A stretch of 64,000 bases of DNA from Lentzea sp. NBRC 102530 (GTDB taxonomy: Bacteria; Actinomycetota; Actinomycetes; Mycobacteriales; Pseudonocardiaceae), in assembly GCF_030269365.1 (NCBI RefSeq), contig NZ_BSTF01000003.1, forward strand, positions 675,303 to 739,302, in the 5' to 3' direction. Numbering within the stretch: the stretch's first letter is position 1; each line of letters begins with the position of its first letter. Positions 26,446 through 35,038 of the stretch are shown in pieces. The notes under the pieces are model-generated. The model saw only the letters and a list, made by a program, of their open reading frames with translations, searched no databases and had not been told where the DNA came from. Both the position numbers and the translations under genes were made by a program.

Positions 26446-27329
26446 CGCTGCACCGTCCACACGGGACTCTCTCGACCGACACCGACGTCGTGTGGCTGAC
26501 GCCGGAGGACGCGGAGTGGACCTACACCGGTCTGCGCGTGCTGCGGATCGAGCCCGGCTGGGTGCGCACCGTCGAGACCGGCGAGTTCGAGGCGTTCGTG
26601 CTGCCGCTGGCCGGATCGCTGACGGTCGAGGTCGACGACGAGCGGTTCGAGCTGCAGGGCCGTGACTCGGTGTTCACCCGCGTCACGGACTTCGCCTACG
26701 TGCCGCGCGACGCCTCCGTCCGACTGTCCTCAGAGGACGGCTGCGAGATCGCGCTGCCGATGGCGCGCTGTGAGAACCGCCTGACGCCGAAGTACGGTCC
26801 GGCCGAGGGCGTCCCGGTCGAGGTGCGCGGCTCCGGCAACGCCACCCGCCAGGTCACGAACTTCGGCGTCCCCGGTGTCTGGGACCACGCGGACAAGCTC
26901 AACGCGTGCGAGCTGATCACCCCGGACGGCAACTGGTCCTCGTACCCGCCGCACAAGCACGACGAGTCCGAGCCGTGCGAGGTGAACAACGAGGAGATCT
27001 ACTACTTCCGGATCGCCGACCGCGACGGCGTCACGCCGTCCAGGACAGGATTCGGGTTCCACCGCACCTACACCGACGACGGCACGATCGACGAGGACGT
27101 GACCGTGCGCGACGGCGACGTCTTCCTGATCCCGCGCGGCTACCACGGTCCGTGCGTCGCGGCGCCGGGCTACCCCATGTACTACCTGAACGTTCTCGCC
27201 GGTCCGGGCACCGAACGCTCGATGGCGTTCTGCGACGACCCGGCCCACACCTGGATCAGGGACAGCTGGGCGACCCAGGAACTCGACCCGCGCTGCCCGG
27301 TCACGACTGCCGAGGGGCGGACCAAGTGA
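26442..27329 (+). CDS. iolB: 5-deoxy-glucuronate isomerase
   Basis: This 295-aa cupin converts 5-deoxyglucuronate to 5-dehydro-2-deoxygluconate. The second cupin holds the metal ligands in SYPPHKHDESEP and NNEEIYYFRI, with a later His in PRGYHGPCVAAPGYPMYYLNVLAG (shown in part). Length and order match IolB. ATG overlaps the aldolase stop and the stop overlaps the GTG of iolD, so IolB lies in the centre of the coupled iolC-aldolase-iolB-iolD run. Confidence 0.94.
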   Translation: MTLHRPHGTLSTDTDVVWLTPEDAEWTYTGLRVLRIEPGWVRTVETGEFEAFVLPLAGSLTVEVDDERFELQGRDSVFTRVTDFAYVPRDASVRLSSEDGCEIALPMARCENRLTPKYGPAEGVPVEVRGSGNATRQVTNFGVPGVWDHADKLNACELITPDGNWSSYPPHKHDESEPCEVNNEEIYYFRIADRDGVTPSRTGFGFHRTYTDDGTIDEDVTVRDGDVFLIPRGYHGPCVAAPGYPMYYLNVLAGPGTERSMAFCDDPAHTWIRDSWATQELDPRCPVTTAEGRTK

Positions 27330-29179
27330 GGCTCACGACCGCGCAGGCGCTGGTCCGCTGGATGCTGGCGCAGCGCACCGAACTGCAGGACGGCACCACC
27401 GCACCGCTGTTCCCCGGGGTGTTCGCGATCTTCGGCCACGGCAACGTGCTCGGCCTCGGCAACGCCCTGGAGGAGGTCCGCGACCGCCTCCCGGTGTGGC
27501 GCGGCCAGAACGAGCAGGGCATGGCGCTCGCGGCCGTCGGCATCGGCAAGGCCACGCACCGTCGCCAGGTCGGCGTCGCCACGTCGTCCATCGGCCCCGG
27601 CGCGCTGAACATGGTCACCGCGGCCGGCGTCGCGCACGCCAACCGCCTGCCGCTCCTGCTGCTGCCCGGCGACACGTTCACCGGCCGCGCGCCCGACCCC
27701 GTCCTCCAGCAGGTCGAGCACTTCCACGACCCGACCGCGACGGTCAACGACGCGTTCCGCGCGGTCAGCCGCTACTTCGACCGGATCACCAGGCCCGAGC
27801 AGCTGCTCTCGACGTTGCCGCAGGTCGCGCGCGTCCTGACCGACCCCGCCGACTGCGGCCCGGTCACGCTCGCGCTGCCGCAGGACGTCCAGGCCGAGTC
27901 CTGCGACTTCCCCGACGCCCTGTTCGCGCCGGTCGTGCACCGCCCGTTGCGGCAACGCCCGGACCTGACCGCACTGACCGAGGCCGCGACCGCGATCCGC
28001 AACGCCACCAAGCCACTCCTGGTCCTCGGCGGCGGCGTCCGCTACTCGGGCGCGGCGGGCCGGGCTCTGCGGTTCGCCGAGCAGCACAACATCCCCGTCG
28101 TCGAGACCACGGCGGGCCGCACGCTCGTCCCGCACGAGCACCCGCTGCACGCCGGTCCGCTCGGCATCACCGGCTCGACCTCGGCCAACGTCCTCGCGGG
28201 CGAGGCCGACGTGGTGATCGCCGTCGGCACCCGCCTGCAGGACTTCACCACCGCGTCCTGGACCGTCTTCTCCCCGGACGCGCACCTCGTCTCGCTGAAC
28301 GCGGCCCGCTTCGACGCCGTGAAGCACGGCTCGTTCGCCCTGGTCGCCGACGCCGACGAGGGCCTGCGCGAACTGACCGACGCCCTCGCCGACTGGCAGG
28401 CCCCGGCGACCTGGTCCGCCCGTGCCGAAGCCGAACGCACGAAGTGGGACGCCCACATCACGTCCCTGCGCACCCCTGGCGCCGGCCTCCCGACGTACGC
28501 GCAGGTCGTCGGTGTCGTGAACGACGTCAGCGAGCCCACCGACTACGTCATGACGGCGTCCGGCGGCCTCCCCGGCGAACTGATCGGCGGCTGGCGCGCG
28601 ACCGGCGAGTCCACGATGGACGTCGAGTACGGCTTCTCCTGCATGGGCTACGAACTCGCCGGTGCCTGGGGCGCCGCGATCGCCCACACCCGGGGCGTCG
28701 TCACCACGCTGCTCGGCGACGGCAGCTACCTGATGCTGAACTCCGAACTGTTCAGCGCGGCCTTCGCGGGCCACGGCTTCGTCGCCGTCGTCTGCGACAA
28801 CGACGGCTTCGCGGTGATCCACCGCCTCCAGACGGGCCAGGGCGGCGCGGGCTTCAACAACCTGTACGCCGACTGCACCACCTCCCACGCCGAACCGCCG
28901 CGCACGGACTTCGCGGCGCACGCGGCGGCGCTGGGGTGCGCGGTGTTCGCCGTGGACTCGCTCGCCGACCTGGAAGGCGCTTACCGCAAGGCCCGCGAGG
29001 TGGCCGTGGCCGAGCACCGCCCCGCCGTGGTCGTGATCCGCACGCACCCGTCGTCGTGGACGGAGGCCGGGGCGTGGTGGGAGGTCGGTGTGCCGGAGGT
29101 CTCACACCGCGCGGAGATCGCCCAGGCCCGTGAGGACGTGCTCGGAGGCAAGGCCAAGCAGGTCCGCTATCTGAGCTGA
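27326..29179 (+). CDS. iolD: 3D-(3,5/4)-trihydroxycyclohexane-1,2-dione hydrolase (ThDP enzyme)
   Basis: This 617-aa thiamine-diphosphate enzyme hydrolyses the ring of the diketo intermediate to 5-deoxyglucuronate. It has the acetolactate-synthase-like three-domain layout, with GVFAIFGHGNVLGLG and the WRGQNEQGMALAA glutamate at the N-terminus, and the ThDP/Mg site (LLGDGSYLMLNSE) near residue 470. The GTG at 27326 overlaps the iolB stop; the frame is open upstream inside iolB as a shadow. It ends the inositol operon. Confidence 0.94.
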   Translation: MRLTTAQALVRWMLAQRTELQDGTTAPLFPGVFAIFGHGNVLGLGNALEEVRDRLPVWRGQNEQGMALAAVGIGKATHRRQVGVATSSIGPGALNMVTAAGVAHANRLPLLLLPGDTFTGRAPDPVLQQVEHFHDPTATVNDAFRAVSRYFDRITRPEQLLSTLPQVARVLTDPADCGPVTLALPQDVQAESCDFPDALFAPVVHRPLRQRPDLTALTEAATAIRNATKPLLVLGGGVRYSGAAGRALRFAEQHNIPVVETTAGRTLVPHEHPLHAGPLGITGSTSANVLAGEADVVIAVGTRLQDFTTASWTVFSPDAHLVSLNAARFDAVKHGSFALVADADEGLRELTDALADWQAPATWSARAEAERTKWDAHITSLRTPGAGLPTYAQVVGVVNDVSEPTDYVMTASGGLPGELIGGWRATGESTMDVEYGFSCMGYELAGAWGAAIAHTRGVVTTLLGDGSYLMLNSELFSAAFAGHGFVAVVCDNDGFAVIHRLQTGQGGAGFNNLYADCTTSHAEPPRTDFAAHAAALGCAVFAVDSLADLEGAYRKAREVAVAEHRPAVVVIRTHPSSWTEAGAWWEVGVPEVSHRAEIAQAREDVLGGKAKQVRYLS

Positions 29180-29231
29180 ACTCCAACAGCGGATACCGCG
29201 ACACCGAGGACTGTGGCGAAGATGGCCTGCA

Positions 29232-30011
29232 GTGAACAAGCGGATGTTCCGGCTCGGGGCCGTCGCCCTGGTCGTACTCGGTGTCGCCCTGGTGGTGCCG
29301 CAGGCCTCTCCGCGATCGATGGTCTTCGGTGGACTGCTGGTCGTCGCGGGGGCCGCGCTGGCCTGGCGCCAGGTCAGGGACGGCCAGTTCGTCGACCGCT
29401 ACCGCAGGGCGATCGAGCTCCTCGGCAGTGAGCTCACCGAGGACCGGATCGAGGGACTGGGCCTGCTCGACCAGATCGCGAAGGACTCGGCGCGCAGCCG
29501 TCCGCTGGTGGACGACACGGTGTCCGACTTCCTGCGCGACCGCTCACCCTGGCCGACCGAGGAACCGCCGTCCGGTGACCGCCCGGACGTCGAGGCCGCC
29601 CTCGCGCTCCTCACCCGCTGGCCCGCCGTGGGGCTCGACCTGTCGCACGTCGACCTGCGCGGCGCCGAACTGGGCAAGCTCGAACTCGCGGGTGCGGTGA
29701 TCCGCCGGTCCAACCTCACCGGCGCGCGGCTGCTCGGCACGTGCCTCGACGGGTGTGTGCTCGACGCCAGCGAACTGCGGGACGCGGACCTGCGCGGAGC
29801 CTCGTTGCGCAACGCCTCGCTGCGGGTCGCGTGCCTCGAGGGAGCAGACCTCCGGGCCGCTGACCTCACCGACGCCGACCTGCGCGGCGCCGACATGCGG
29901 GCAGTCAACCTGGACAAGGCGGCGCTGGCGGGCGCCAGGGTCAACCGCGGGACGCTGTGGCCGCCCAACTTCACGCCGGCCCGCGTCTCCGCGTCGCTGT
30001 TCACTGACTGA
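29232..30011 (+). CDS. Membrane-anchored pentapeptide-repeat protein
   Basis: This 259-aa protein has two membrane helices in the first 50 residues, a basic segment, a linker, and from about residue 135 a run of pentapeptide repeats of the A(D/N)LRG type (DLRGAEL, SLRNASL, DLRAADL, DLRGADM). Such repeats fold as a right-handed square helix. Function is unknown; cytoplasmic pentapeptide domains on membrane anchors are common in actinomycetes. The GTG at 29232 is 52 bp after iolD with no terminator between them. Confidence 0.8.
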   Translation: MNKRMFRLGAVALVVLGVALVVPQASPRSMVFGGLLVVAGAALAWRQVRDGQFVDRYRRAIELLGSELTEDRIEGLGLLDQIAKDSARSRPLVDDTVSDFLRDRSPWPTEEPPSGDRPDVEAALALLTRWPAVGLDLSHVDLRGAELGKLELAGAVIRRSNLTGARLLGTCLDGCVLDASELRDADLRGASLRNASLRVACLEGADLRAADLTDADLRGADMRAVNLDKAALAGARVNRGTLWPPNFTPARVSASLFTD

Positions 30012-30049
30012 GACGCCCCACACGCCGGGAACAACCCGCCTGCGCCGTC

Positions 30050-30088
30050 CCTTGAACGATTCGTCAGGACTCGAACGTTCTCAAGGGA
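30050..30088. promoter_or_regulatory. Inverted repeat upstream of the old yellow enzyme gene
   Basis: CCCTTGA (30050-30056) pairs with TCAAGGG (30082-30088), and the inner parts ACGATTCG and CGAACGT pair partly. It ends over the ribosome-binding site (AAGGGAGC), so it could be an operator or a translational control. Confidence 0.4.
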
Positions 30089-30096
30089 GCCCCGAA

Positions 30097-31092
30097 GTGA
30101 GCCAGCTCTTCTCCCCGTTGACCCTGCGCTCGGTCACGTTGCCCAACCGCATCGCGGTCAGCCCGATGTGCCAGTACTCGGTGTCGAAGGAAGACGGCGT
30201 GCCCACCACCTGGCACCTCGTGCACCTGGGTTCCCGGGCGGTCGGCGGAGCGGGTCTCGTCATCGCCGAGGCCACCTCCGTCGAGCCGCGCGGCCGGATC
30301 TCGCCGCAGGACACCGGCATCTGGAACGACGAGCAGGTCGAGGCGTGGAAGCCGATCGTGGCGTTCATCAAGGAGCACGGCGCGGTGCCCGCGATCCAGC
30401 TCGCGCACGCCGGTCGCAAGGCCATCGGCGACTGGGTGCCGGTGTCGTCCACGACCGAGTCGTTCCCCGGCGGCAACCAGCCGGAGAAGCTGACCGGCAC
30501 GTCCGAGATCGTCAAGGCGTTCGTCGACGGCGCGCTGCGGGCGCGTGAGGCGGGCTTCGAGGTCATCGAGATCCACGCCGCCCACGGCTACCTGCTGCAC
30601 CAGTTCTACTCGCCGCTCACGAACGAGGGCAGCCTGGAAGAACGCATCGCCCTGAGCGTCGAGGTCACCGCGGCCGTCCGCGCGGCCGTCGGTCCCGAGG
30701 TGCCGCTGTTCGTCCGGATCACCGGCAGCGACTGGGTCGAGGGCGCGTGGACGTCCGACGACAGCGTCGTGCTGGCACAGGCGCTCAAGGCCGCGGGCGC
30801 GGACCTGATCGACGTGTCCAGCGGCGGCATCGTGGCGCACGCGGACATCCCCGTCGGCCCCGGCTACCAGGTGCCGCTCGCCGAGGCGGTGCGACGCAAG
30901 GCAGACGTGCCCACGGGTGCGGTCGGCCTGATCACCGAGGCGGTTCAGGCCGAGAAGATCGTGACGGACGGCTCCGCCGACCTGGTCCTGCTCGCGCGCG
31001 AACTGCTCCGCGACCCGTACTGGCCGCTGCACGCGGCACAGCAGCTGGGTGTGGAGGTCAGGGCGCCGAAGCAGTACGCCAGGGCGTTCTGA
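30097..31092 (+). CDS. NADH:flavin oxidoreductase (YqjM-type old yellow enzyme)
   Basis: This 331-aa FMN enzyme has a single TIM barrel. The N-terminal SPMCQYS includes Cys25, equivalent to the redox-tuning Cys of YqjM-class ene-reductases. HAAHGYLLHQFYSPLTN provides the substrate-binding His pair, and LVLLARELLRDPYWP closes the fold. YqjM-type enzymes reduce activated C=C bonds of enones and quinones with NADPH. The GTG at 30097 has AAGGGAGC before it. A long hairpin follows the gene. Confidence 0.92.
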   Translation: MSQLFSPLTLRSVTLPNRIAVSPMCQYSVSKEDGVPTTWHLVHLGSRAVGGAGLVIAEATSVEPRGRISPQDTGIWNDEQVEAWKPIVAFIKEHGAVPAIQLAHAGRKAIGDWVPVSSTTESFPGGNQPEKLTGTSEIVKAFVDGALRAREAGFEVIEIHAAHGYLLHQFYSPLTNEGSLEERIALSVEVTAAVRAAVGPEVPLFVRITGSDWVEGAWTSDDSVVLAQALKAAGADLIDVSSGGIVAHADIPVGPGYQVPLAEAVRRKADVPTGAVGLITEAVQAEKIVTDGSADLVLLARELLRDPYWPLHAAQQLGVEVRAPKQYARAF

Positions 31093-31095
31093 AAA

Positions 31096-31161
31096 AGCCC
31101 TCAGAGTTCAAGGGCTGGGCGCCGGGGTTACCGGATGCCCAACCCTTGAACTCCGAAGGCT
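31096..31161. terminator. Long bidirectional terminator hairpin
   Basis: The left arm from 31096 (AGCCC, GAGTTCAAGGG, TGGGC) pairs with the right arm ending at 31161, with a few G-U or mismatched positions, over about 28 bp and a short loop. It separates the convergent oxidoreductase and DUF3073 genes and serves both. Confidence 0.8.
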
Positions 31162-31165
31162 GAAT

Positions 31166-31354
31166 TCAGCGACGGTAATCGTCGTAGTCGTCGTACGGGT
31201 CGTCGTGTGGCTCGTCGCCACCACCACTCCCGTTCGCCGACCTTTCATCAGTCGACAGCTCGCGCTGCAACGCAGCGAAGTCGGTCTCATGAGAGCTGTA
31301 TTTGAGCTCCCTGGCGACCTTCGTCTGCTTGGCCTTCGCTCGGCCGCGCCCCAT
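31166..31354 (-). CDS. DUF3073 protein (Rv0810c type)
   Basis: This 62-aa protein starts with MGRGRAKAKQTKVARELKYSS, the invariant N-terminus of DUF3073, followed by TDFAALQREL and an acidic Asp/Tyr-rich tail ending YDDYDDYRR. The family is restricted to actinobacteria and has no known role. Longer frames run upstream, but the family always starts here. In mycobacteria its gene is next to purM; here 24 kb of accessory genes intervene. Confidence 0.92.
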   Translation of the reverse strand: MGRGRAKAKQTKVARELKYSSHETDFAALQRELSTDERSANGSGGGDEPHDDPYDDYDDYRR

Positions 31355-31527
31355 GGCTCGACCCCCTCGCACAGGGACGGGGGCGGCCGGGGGAACGGCG
31401 GCCCCACTCGTCTCGACAACTGATTCCTGGTAACTACCGTACCGTGCCGATGGGGTTCCTCGCGACGCGGTAGGCATGAGACGTACCGCCGAATCTCGCG
31501 GTGGCCCCCGAGTGGAAGGATGCACAG

Positions 31528-32388
31528 GTGCCAAGACCGTTCGTCGCCTACCTACGGGTGTACGAACCGTTATCTGTGTTGGACGCACCGCTAGCCTCCA
31601 AGGTGGAAAAAGCCCTGGAAGCAGGCCCCGTCCCCCGCTCGGAGGCAGGCGAGAGGGAACGGGAGCTGTGGTTGCGATCACAGTTGGGACAAAAGCTGCT
31701 CCCGGGCGAGTCGTTCGACGTGATGACGATCAGTCCGGCCGAGGTGCCGACCTCGGAGGCCGCGCGCGTCGGGCCCGGTCCGCTCGTCTGTCCCCTCGAC
31801 CTCCGGGCGCGCTCCGCCGCCGCTCTGGTCGGCTTCCTGGCCACCGCGCCGCCGATCCTGCAGGACGCCGCCCTCGACCTGAGCGCCGAAACGGTCCGGG
31901 CGCGCGCGTCCGCCGTGATGGCCGAACTCTCCGGTGGTGCGGTCCACGTGATCTCCACGACCTGGACGGTCCCGCTGCCGTGGTTCGCCCTCGTCGACCC
32001 CGCCCAGCGCCGCGTCGTGCTGGCGAGCGCCCAGGACGACCCGGAACGGCAGGTGTCGTGGCGCGTGGCGATGGCGGACGCCCGGCGCAGGGTGGCGAGG
32101 GCGCACAAGATCGTCAAGGGCTCCCTGGGCGACGAGGGGCCCGCCAAGATCCTCGCCGACACGGGCCGCTGGCTCGAGCACTTCCACCCGCACTCCGCCG
32201 TCGAACTCGACTACGGCGGCCTCGTGCAGCTGATGCAGGACAAGGACCTGCTGGAGGACAGCTCGGCGGCCGACGTCAACGCCATCGTCGACGCCCTCGA
32301 AGCGGACGACGCCGAGGAGGTCGCGCTGCGCTACGAGGCGTTGCGCGAGTTCTGGGCGGAGCTCGCCCGCAGGGAACGCCACGGCTGA
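31528..32388 (+). CDS. Conserved actinobacterial protein of unknown function
   Basis: This 286-aa protein begins VPRPFVAYLRVYEPL, a start I know from conserved actinobacterial hypotheticals (DUF8083-like). It is mixed alpha/beta with no membrane segment, a central TWTVPLPWFALVDPAQRRVVL, and a helical, acidic C-terminus. No catalytic motif is seen. GTG at 31528 is 7 nt after GGAAGGA; an upstream GTG at 31501 is less well placed. Its 3' end overlaps the convergent MFS gene by 58 bp. Confidence 0.75.
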   Translation: MPRPFVAYLRVYEPLSVLDAPLASKVEKALEAGPVPRSEAGERERELWLRSQLGQKLLPGESFDVMTISPAEVPTSEAARVGPGPLVCPLDLRARSAAALVGFLATAPPILQDAALDLSAETVRARASAVMAELSGGAVHVISTTWTVPLPWFALVDPAQRRVVLASAQDDPERQVSWRVAMADARRRVARAHKIVKGSLGDEGPAKILADTGRWLEHFHPHSAVELDYGGLVQLMQDKDLLEDSSAADVNAIVDALEADDAEEVALRYEALREFWAELARRERHG

Positions 32389-33512
32389 AGCAGCACCCTC
32401 GCGGTCACGGCCGCGATGGCCGCCAGCGCCATCGCCGCCGGCCAGCCCACCGTCACCGCCACGAAGCTCGCGACGAACGGGGTGACCGCCGCGCTGAGGT
32501 AGTTCGCTGAGTTCTGCATGGCGATGGCGGTGGCGCTGCGGCCCTCCGGCGCGAGCTCACCGGCTTCGGTGACCGCGAGCCCGTTCCAGCACAGCGCGAG
32601 CAGCGAGGTCGGCACCAGCGTCGCGACCAGCACCGGCAACGGCGCCTGGTCCAGCGCCGCGACCAGCACGAACCCCACCGCGGTGAGCAGCGAGACGATC
32701 TTCAGCGGTCCGACCCGGCTGCGCGCGCGGTCCGACCACACCCCGGCCGCCAGCCGTCCGGCTCCGCCGAGCACCTGGGCCACGGCGAAGACCGCAGCGG
32801 CCGCCGTCACGCTCATGCCGCGGTGTTCGTGCAGCAGCGGCACGGTCAGGGCCGTGGCGGTGAACTGGGGCACCACCAGCAGCCCACTGGCGAGCGACAG
32901 CCGGAGCAGCCGGGGGTCCCTGAGCACCAGCCCGTGGTCCGACCCCGCCCGGACCGCGCCGGGTGGTTCCCGGACCAGCAGGGCCACCGCGAGCGCCACG
33001 AACGCCGTCACCCCCGCCAGCACGACGAACGCGACCGGCACGCCCGACGAGATGGCGATGCCGGGCAGGACGGCCGCGGTGAACGCCGCCCCGAGCGGGG
33101 TCGCCGTCTGCCGGACGCCCATCGCGAGCCCGCGCGACTCCTTGCTGAACCACGACATCACCGCGCGCCCGCTGGCCGCGTTGACGCTGGCCCCGAACAG
33201 GCCGGCGCCGAGCAGGGCGAGCCCGGCGATCCAGGCGTTGCCGAGCGCGACCGACAACAGGCACGCGGCGGCCCCGACACCACCGATGGTCATCACGAGC
33301 CGTTCGCCACGCCGGTCCGCGACGACCCCCCACGGCACAAGAGCGATCATCGTGCCGAGGTTGACGGCGCCGAGCAGCAGCCCGACCTGGGGCAACGTCA
33401 GCGAGAAGTGCTGCTGGAGCTGCGGGCTGATGGCGGGCAGACCGAGGAAGACGGCCGCGTTCGTGCCCTGCGCCAGAGCCCCGATGCACAGAACGACCCA
33501 GCGGTACCCCAT
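32331..33512 (-). CDS. MFS transporter
   Basis: This 393-aa protein has 12 predicted membrane segments and the MFS loop 2-3 motif GVVADRRGERLV. Later parts (GVRQTATPLGAAF, SKESRGLAMG) resemble the CynX/NarK-like or oxalate/formate-type group, but the substrate cannot be read. No drug-resistance signature is seen. It is convergent with the unknown gene before it and shares 58 bp of coding sequence with its 3' end, so it presumably uses a terminator within coding DNA. Confidence 0.88.
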   Translation of the reverse strand: MGYRWVVLCIGALAQGTNAAVFLGLPAISPQLQQHFSLTLPQVGLLLGAVNLGTMIALVPWGVVADRRGERLVMTIGGVGAAACLLSVALGNAWIAGLALLGAGLFGASVNAASGRAVMSWFSKESRGLAMGVRQTATPLGAAFTAAVLPGIAISSGVPVAFVVLAGVTAFVALAVALLVREPPGAVRAGSDHGLVLRDPRLLRLSLASGLLVVPQFTATALTVPLLHEHRGMSVTAAAAVFAVAQVLGGAGRLAAGVWSDRARSRVGPLKIVSLLTAVGFVLVAALDQAPLPVLVATLVPTSLLALCWNGLAVTEAGELAPEGRSATAIAMQNSANYLSAAVTPFVASFVAVTVGWPAAMALAAIAAVTARVLLQPWRSLRASSAQNSRNAS

Positions 33513-33555
33513 GAGGGCACGCTAGGTCGCCTGTTCAGAAAGTGGAACTTCCGTC

Positions 33556-34125
33556 TTATCTCTTGGGACGGTGGTGGCCGCGCTCCGCAGCCAGCAGCTC
33601 GTCCACCGAGGCACTCCCGCGCTGGTAGCGCGAGGCGATCTCGGCGTTGAGCTTGTCCACCACCACCTGCACCTCACGCCGGCGCACCGACACGGACGCT
33701 TCCTCCGAGATGAGCGTCTCCAGCACCTCGCCGAGCTTGGGATCGGCCAGCGAGCTCACGTCGGAGAGGTCCACGTCGGAGATGAGCGCCTCGACGTGCC
33801 GTTGATGCGCATCAGCCCGTGACGGCTCATGGGTCTGGTAGCGACCGAGACCGGTCGCGGGACCCACGGCGTTCGTGGAGAGAATCGTGGCCAGCTGCTC
33901 TACGACGGCCGAGCCACCGGAGCTGCGACGCTCCTGCTCCGCGCGCACGATGTCGATGCGCGCGTGCAACAGCCGTCGCAGGTAGGACAGATCTGTCTCT
34001 TCCTGCGCAGCCTCGTCGCGGAGTTCGCGCACCTCGACGAGCGGGCGCTGCTCGACGCCCTCCGTGTAGTCGGGGGCGAGCACCCTGTCGATTCGGCGGC
34101 GCCCGCCAGGACGCACCTCGATCAC
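33556..34125 (-). CDS. rsiG: RsiG-like anti-sigma factor with c-di-GMP-binding motifs
   Basis: This 188-aa, mainly helical protein has the RsiG signature E-x3-S-x2-R-x3-Q-x3-D complete at Glu142, Ser146, Arg149, Gln153 and Asp157. A first copy at Glu43, Ser47, Arg50, His54 and Asp58 has His in place of Gln. In Streptomyces, RsiG uses two such helices to bind a c-di-GMP dimer and hold the sporulation sigma factor WhiG. The GTG at 34125 has AGGA 8 nt before it; a GTG at 34164 is also in frame. A GGDEF enzyme lies 24 kb away in the window. No whiG is in view. Confidence 0.82.
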   Translation of the reverse strand: MIEVRPGGRRRIDRVLAPDYTEGVEQRPLVEVRELRDEAAQEETDLSYLRRLLHARIDIVRAEQERRSSGGSAVVEQLATILSTNAVGPATGLGRYQTHEPSRADAHQRHVEALISDVDLSDVSSLADPKLGEVLETLISEEASVSVRRREVQVVVDKLNAEIASRYQRGSASVDELLAAERGHHRPKR

Positions 34126-34185
34126 GTGTCCATCCTGCGGTAGATCCTCCTCACCCGCCAACACATCCCATGCACCAAACTTGTC

Positions 34186-35010
34186 TCAAATGTGCACGCC
34201 CAGGAGCTTTCGCGCCTCGTCCGGTGTCAGAGCGGGTCGCTGGGCGATCTTGGACAAGCCCGCGGCACGTGCCACGAGCTGTGCGTTGTCCCGCACCGGC
34301 ACCCCCCGCGAGTAGCTCACGGTGTCTTCCATACCCACTCGGAGGTGCCCACCCGCACCCAAAGCGGTGAACATCACGGGCAGGGTCGTCCTGCCGATCC
34401 CCGTGGCGGAGAACGTCGCGCCGTCCGGCAGCGCGTTCACGGCGGCGACCAGCGTCGCCGCGTCACCGGGCATGCCGCCGGGCACACCCATCACGAAGTC
34501 GACGTGCACGTGCCCGCCGGCGGGCAGGCCGTGCTGGTCCAGCAGGCGCTTGAGCGACGCGAGCTGCCCGATGTCGAAGATCTCGTACTCGGGCACGATG
34601 CCGCGTTCCTGCATGCCCTTGTGCAGGGAGACGATGAACTCCCAGCGGTTCATGAACACGTCGTCGCCGAAGTTGACGGTGCCCATCGTGCAGGAGGCCG
34701 AGTCCGGTGCCGCCTCCAGCACGCGCAGCCGATCGGCCTCGGGGTCGTGCACCGAACCGCCGGTCGACAGCTGCACGACGAGGTTGGTCTCGCTGCGCAG
34801 GGCGTCGACGGTGGCCTTCAACCGGCCGAGGTCCAGCGACGGCTTGGTGTCCTCGCCACGGATGTGGACGTGGATCATCGCCGCGCCGACCTGCTCGCAG
34901 CTCTGCGCCGTCGAGACCAGCTCTTCCAGGGTCACCGGAAGCTGCGGGACGTCGGCTTTCGCGTGCTCCGCTCCTGTTGGAGCGACAGTGATGAGCGTGC
35001 CCAGGGACAT
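34186..35010 (-). CDS. Beta-keto acid cleavage enzyme (BKACE, DUF849)
   Basis: This 274-aa TIM-barrel protein of the BKACE family condenses a beta-keto acid with acetyl-CoA and cleaves it to acetoacetate plus a new CoA ester. The zinc ligands His47 and His49 (MIHVHIRGED) are present, as are NLVVQLSTGG, TMGTVNFGDDVF and HVHVDFVMGVPGGMPG. The first family member characterised cleaves 3-keto-5-aminohexanoate (lysine fermentation), but substrates vary widely. The actual substrate is not deducible. The ATG is 28 bp upstream of ygfZ's stop, on the same strand. Confidence 0.85.
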   Translation of the reverse strand: MSLGTLITVAPTGAEHAKADVPQLPVTLEELVSTAQSCEQVGAAMIHVHIRGEDTKPSLDLGRLKATVDALRSETNLVVQLSTGGSVHDPEADRLRVLEAAPDSASCTMGTVNFGDDVFMNRWEFIVSLHKGMQERGIVPEYEIFDIGQLASLKRLLDQHGLPAGGHVHVDFVMGVPGGMPGDAATLVAAVNALPDGATFSATGIGRTTLPVMFTALGAGGHLRVGMEDTVSYSRGVPVRDNAQLVARAAGLSKIAQRPALTPDEARKLLGVHI

Positions 35011-35038
35011 GTCCCGGGACTTTAGCGGTCCGCCGGGG

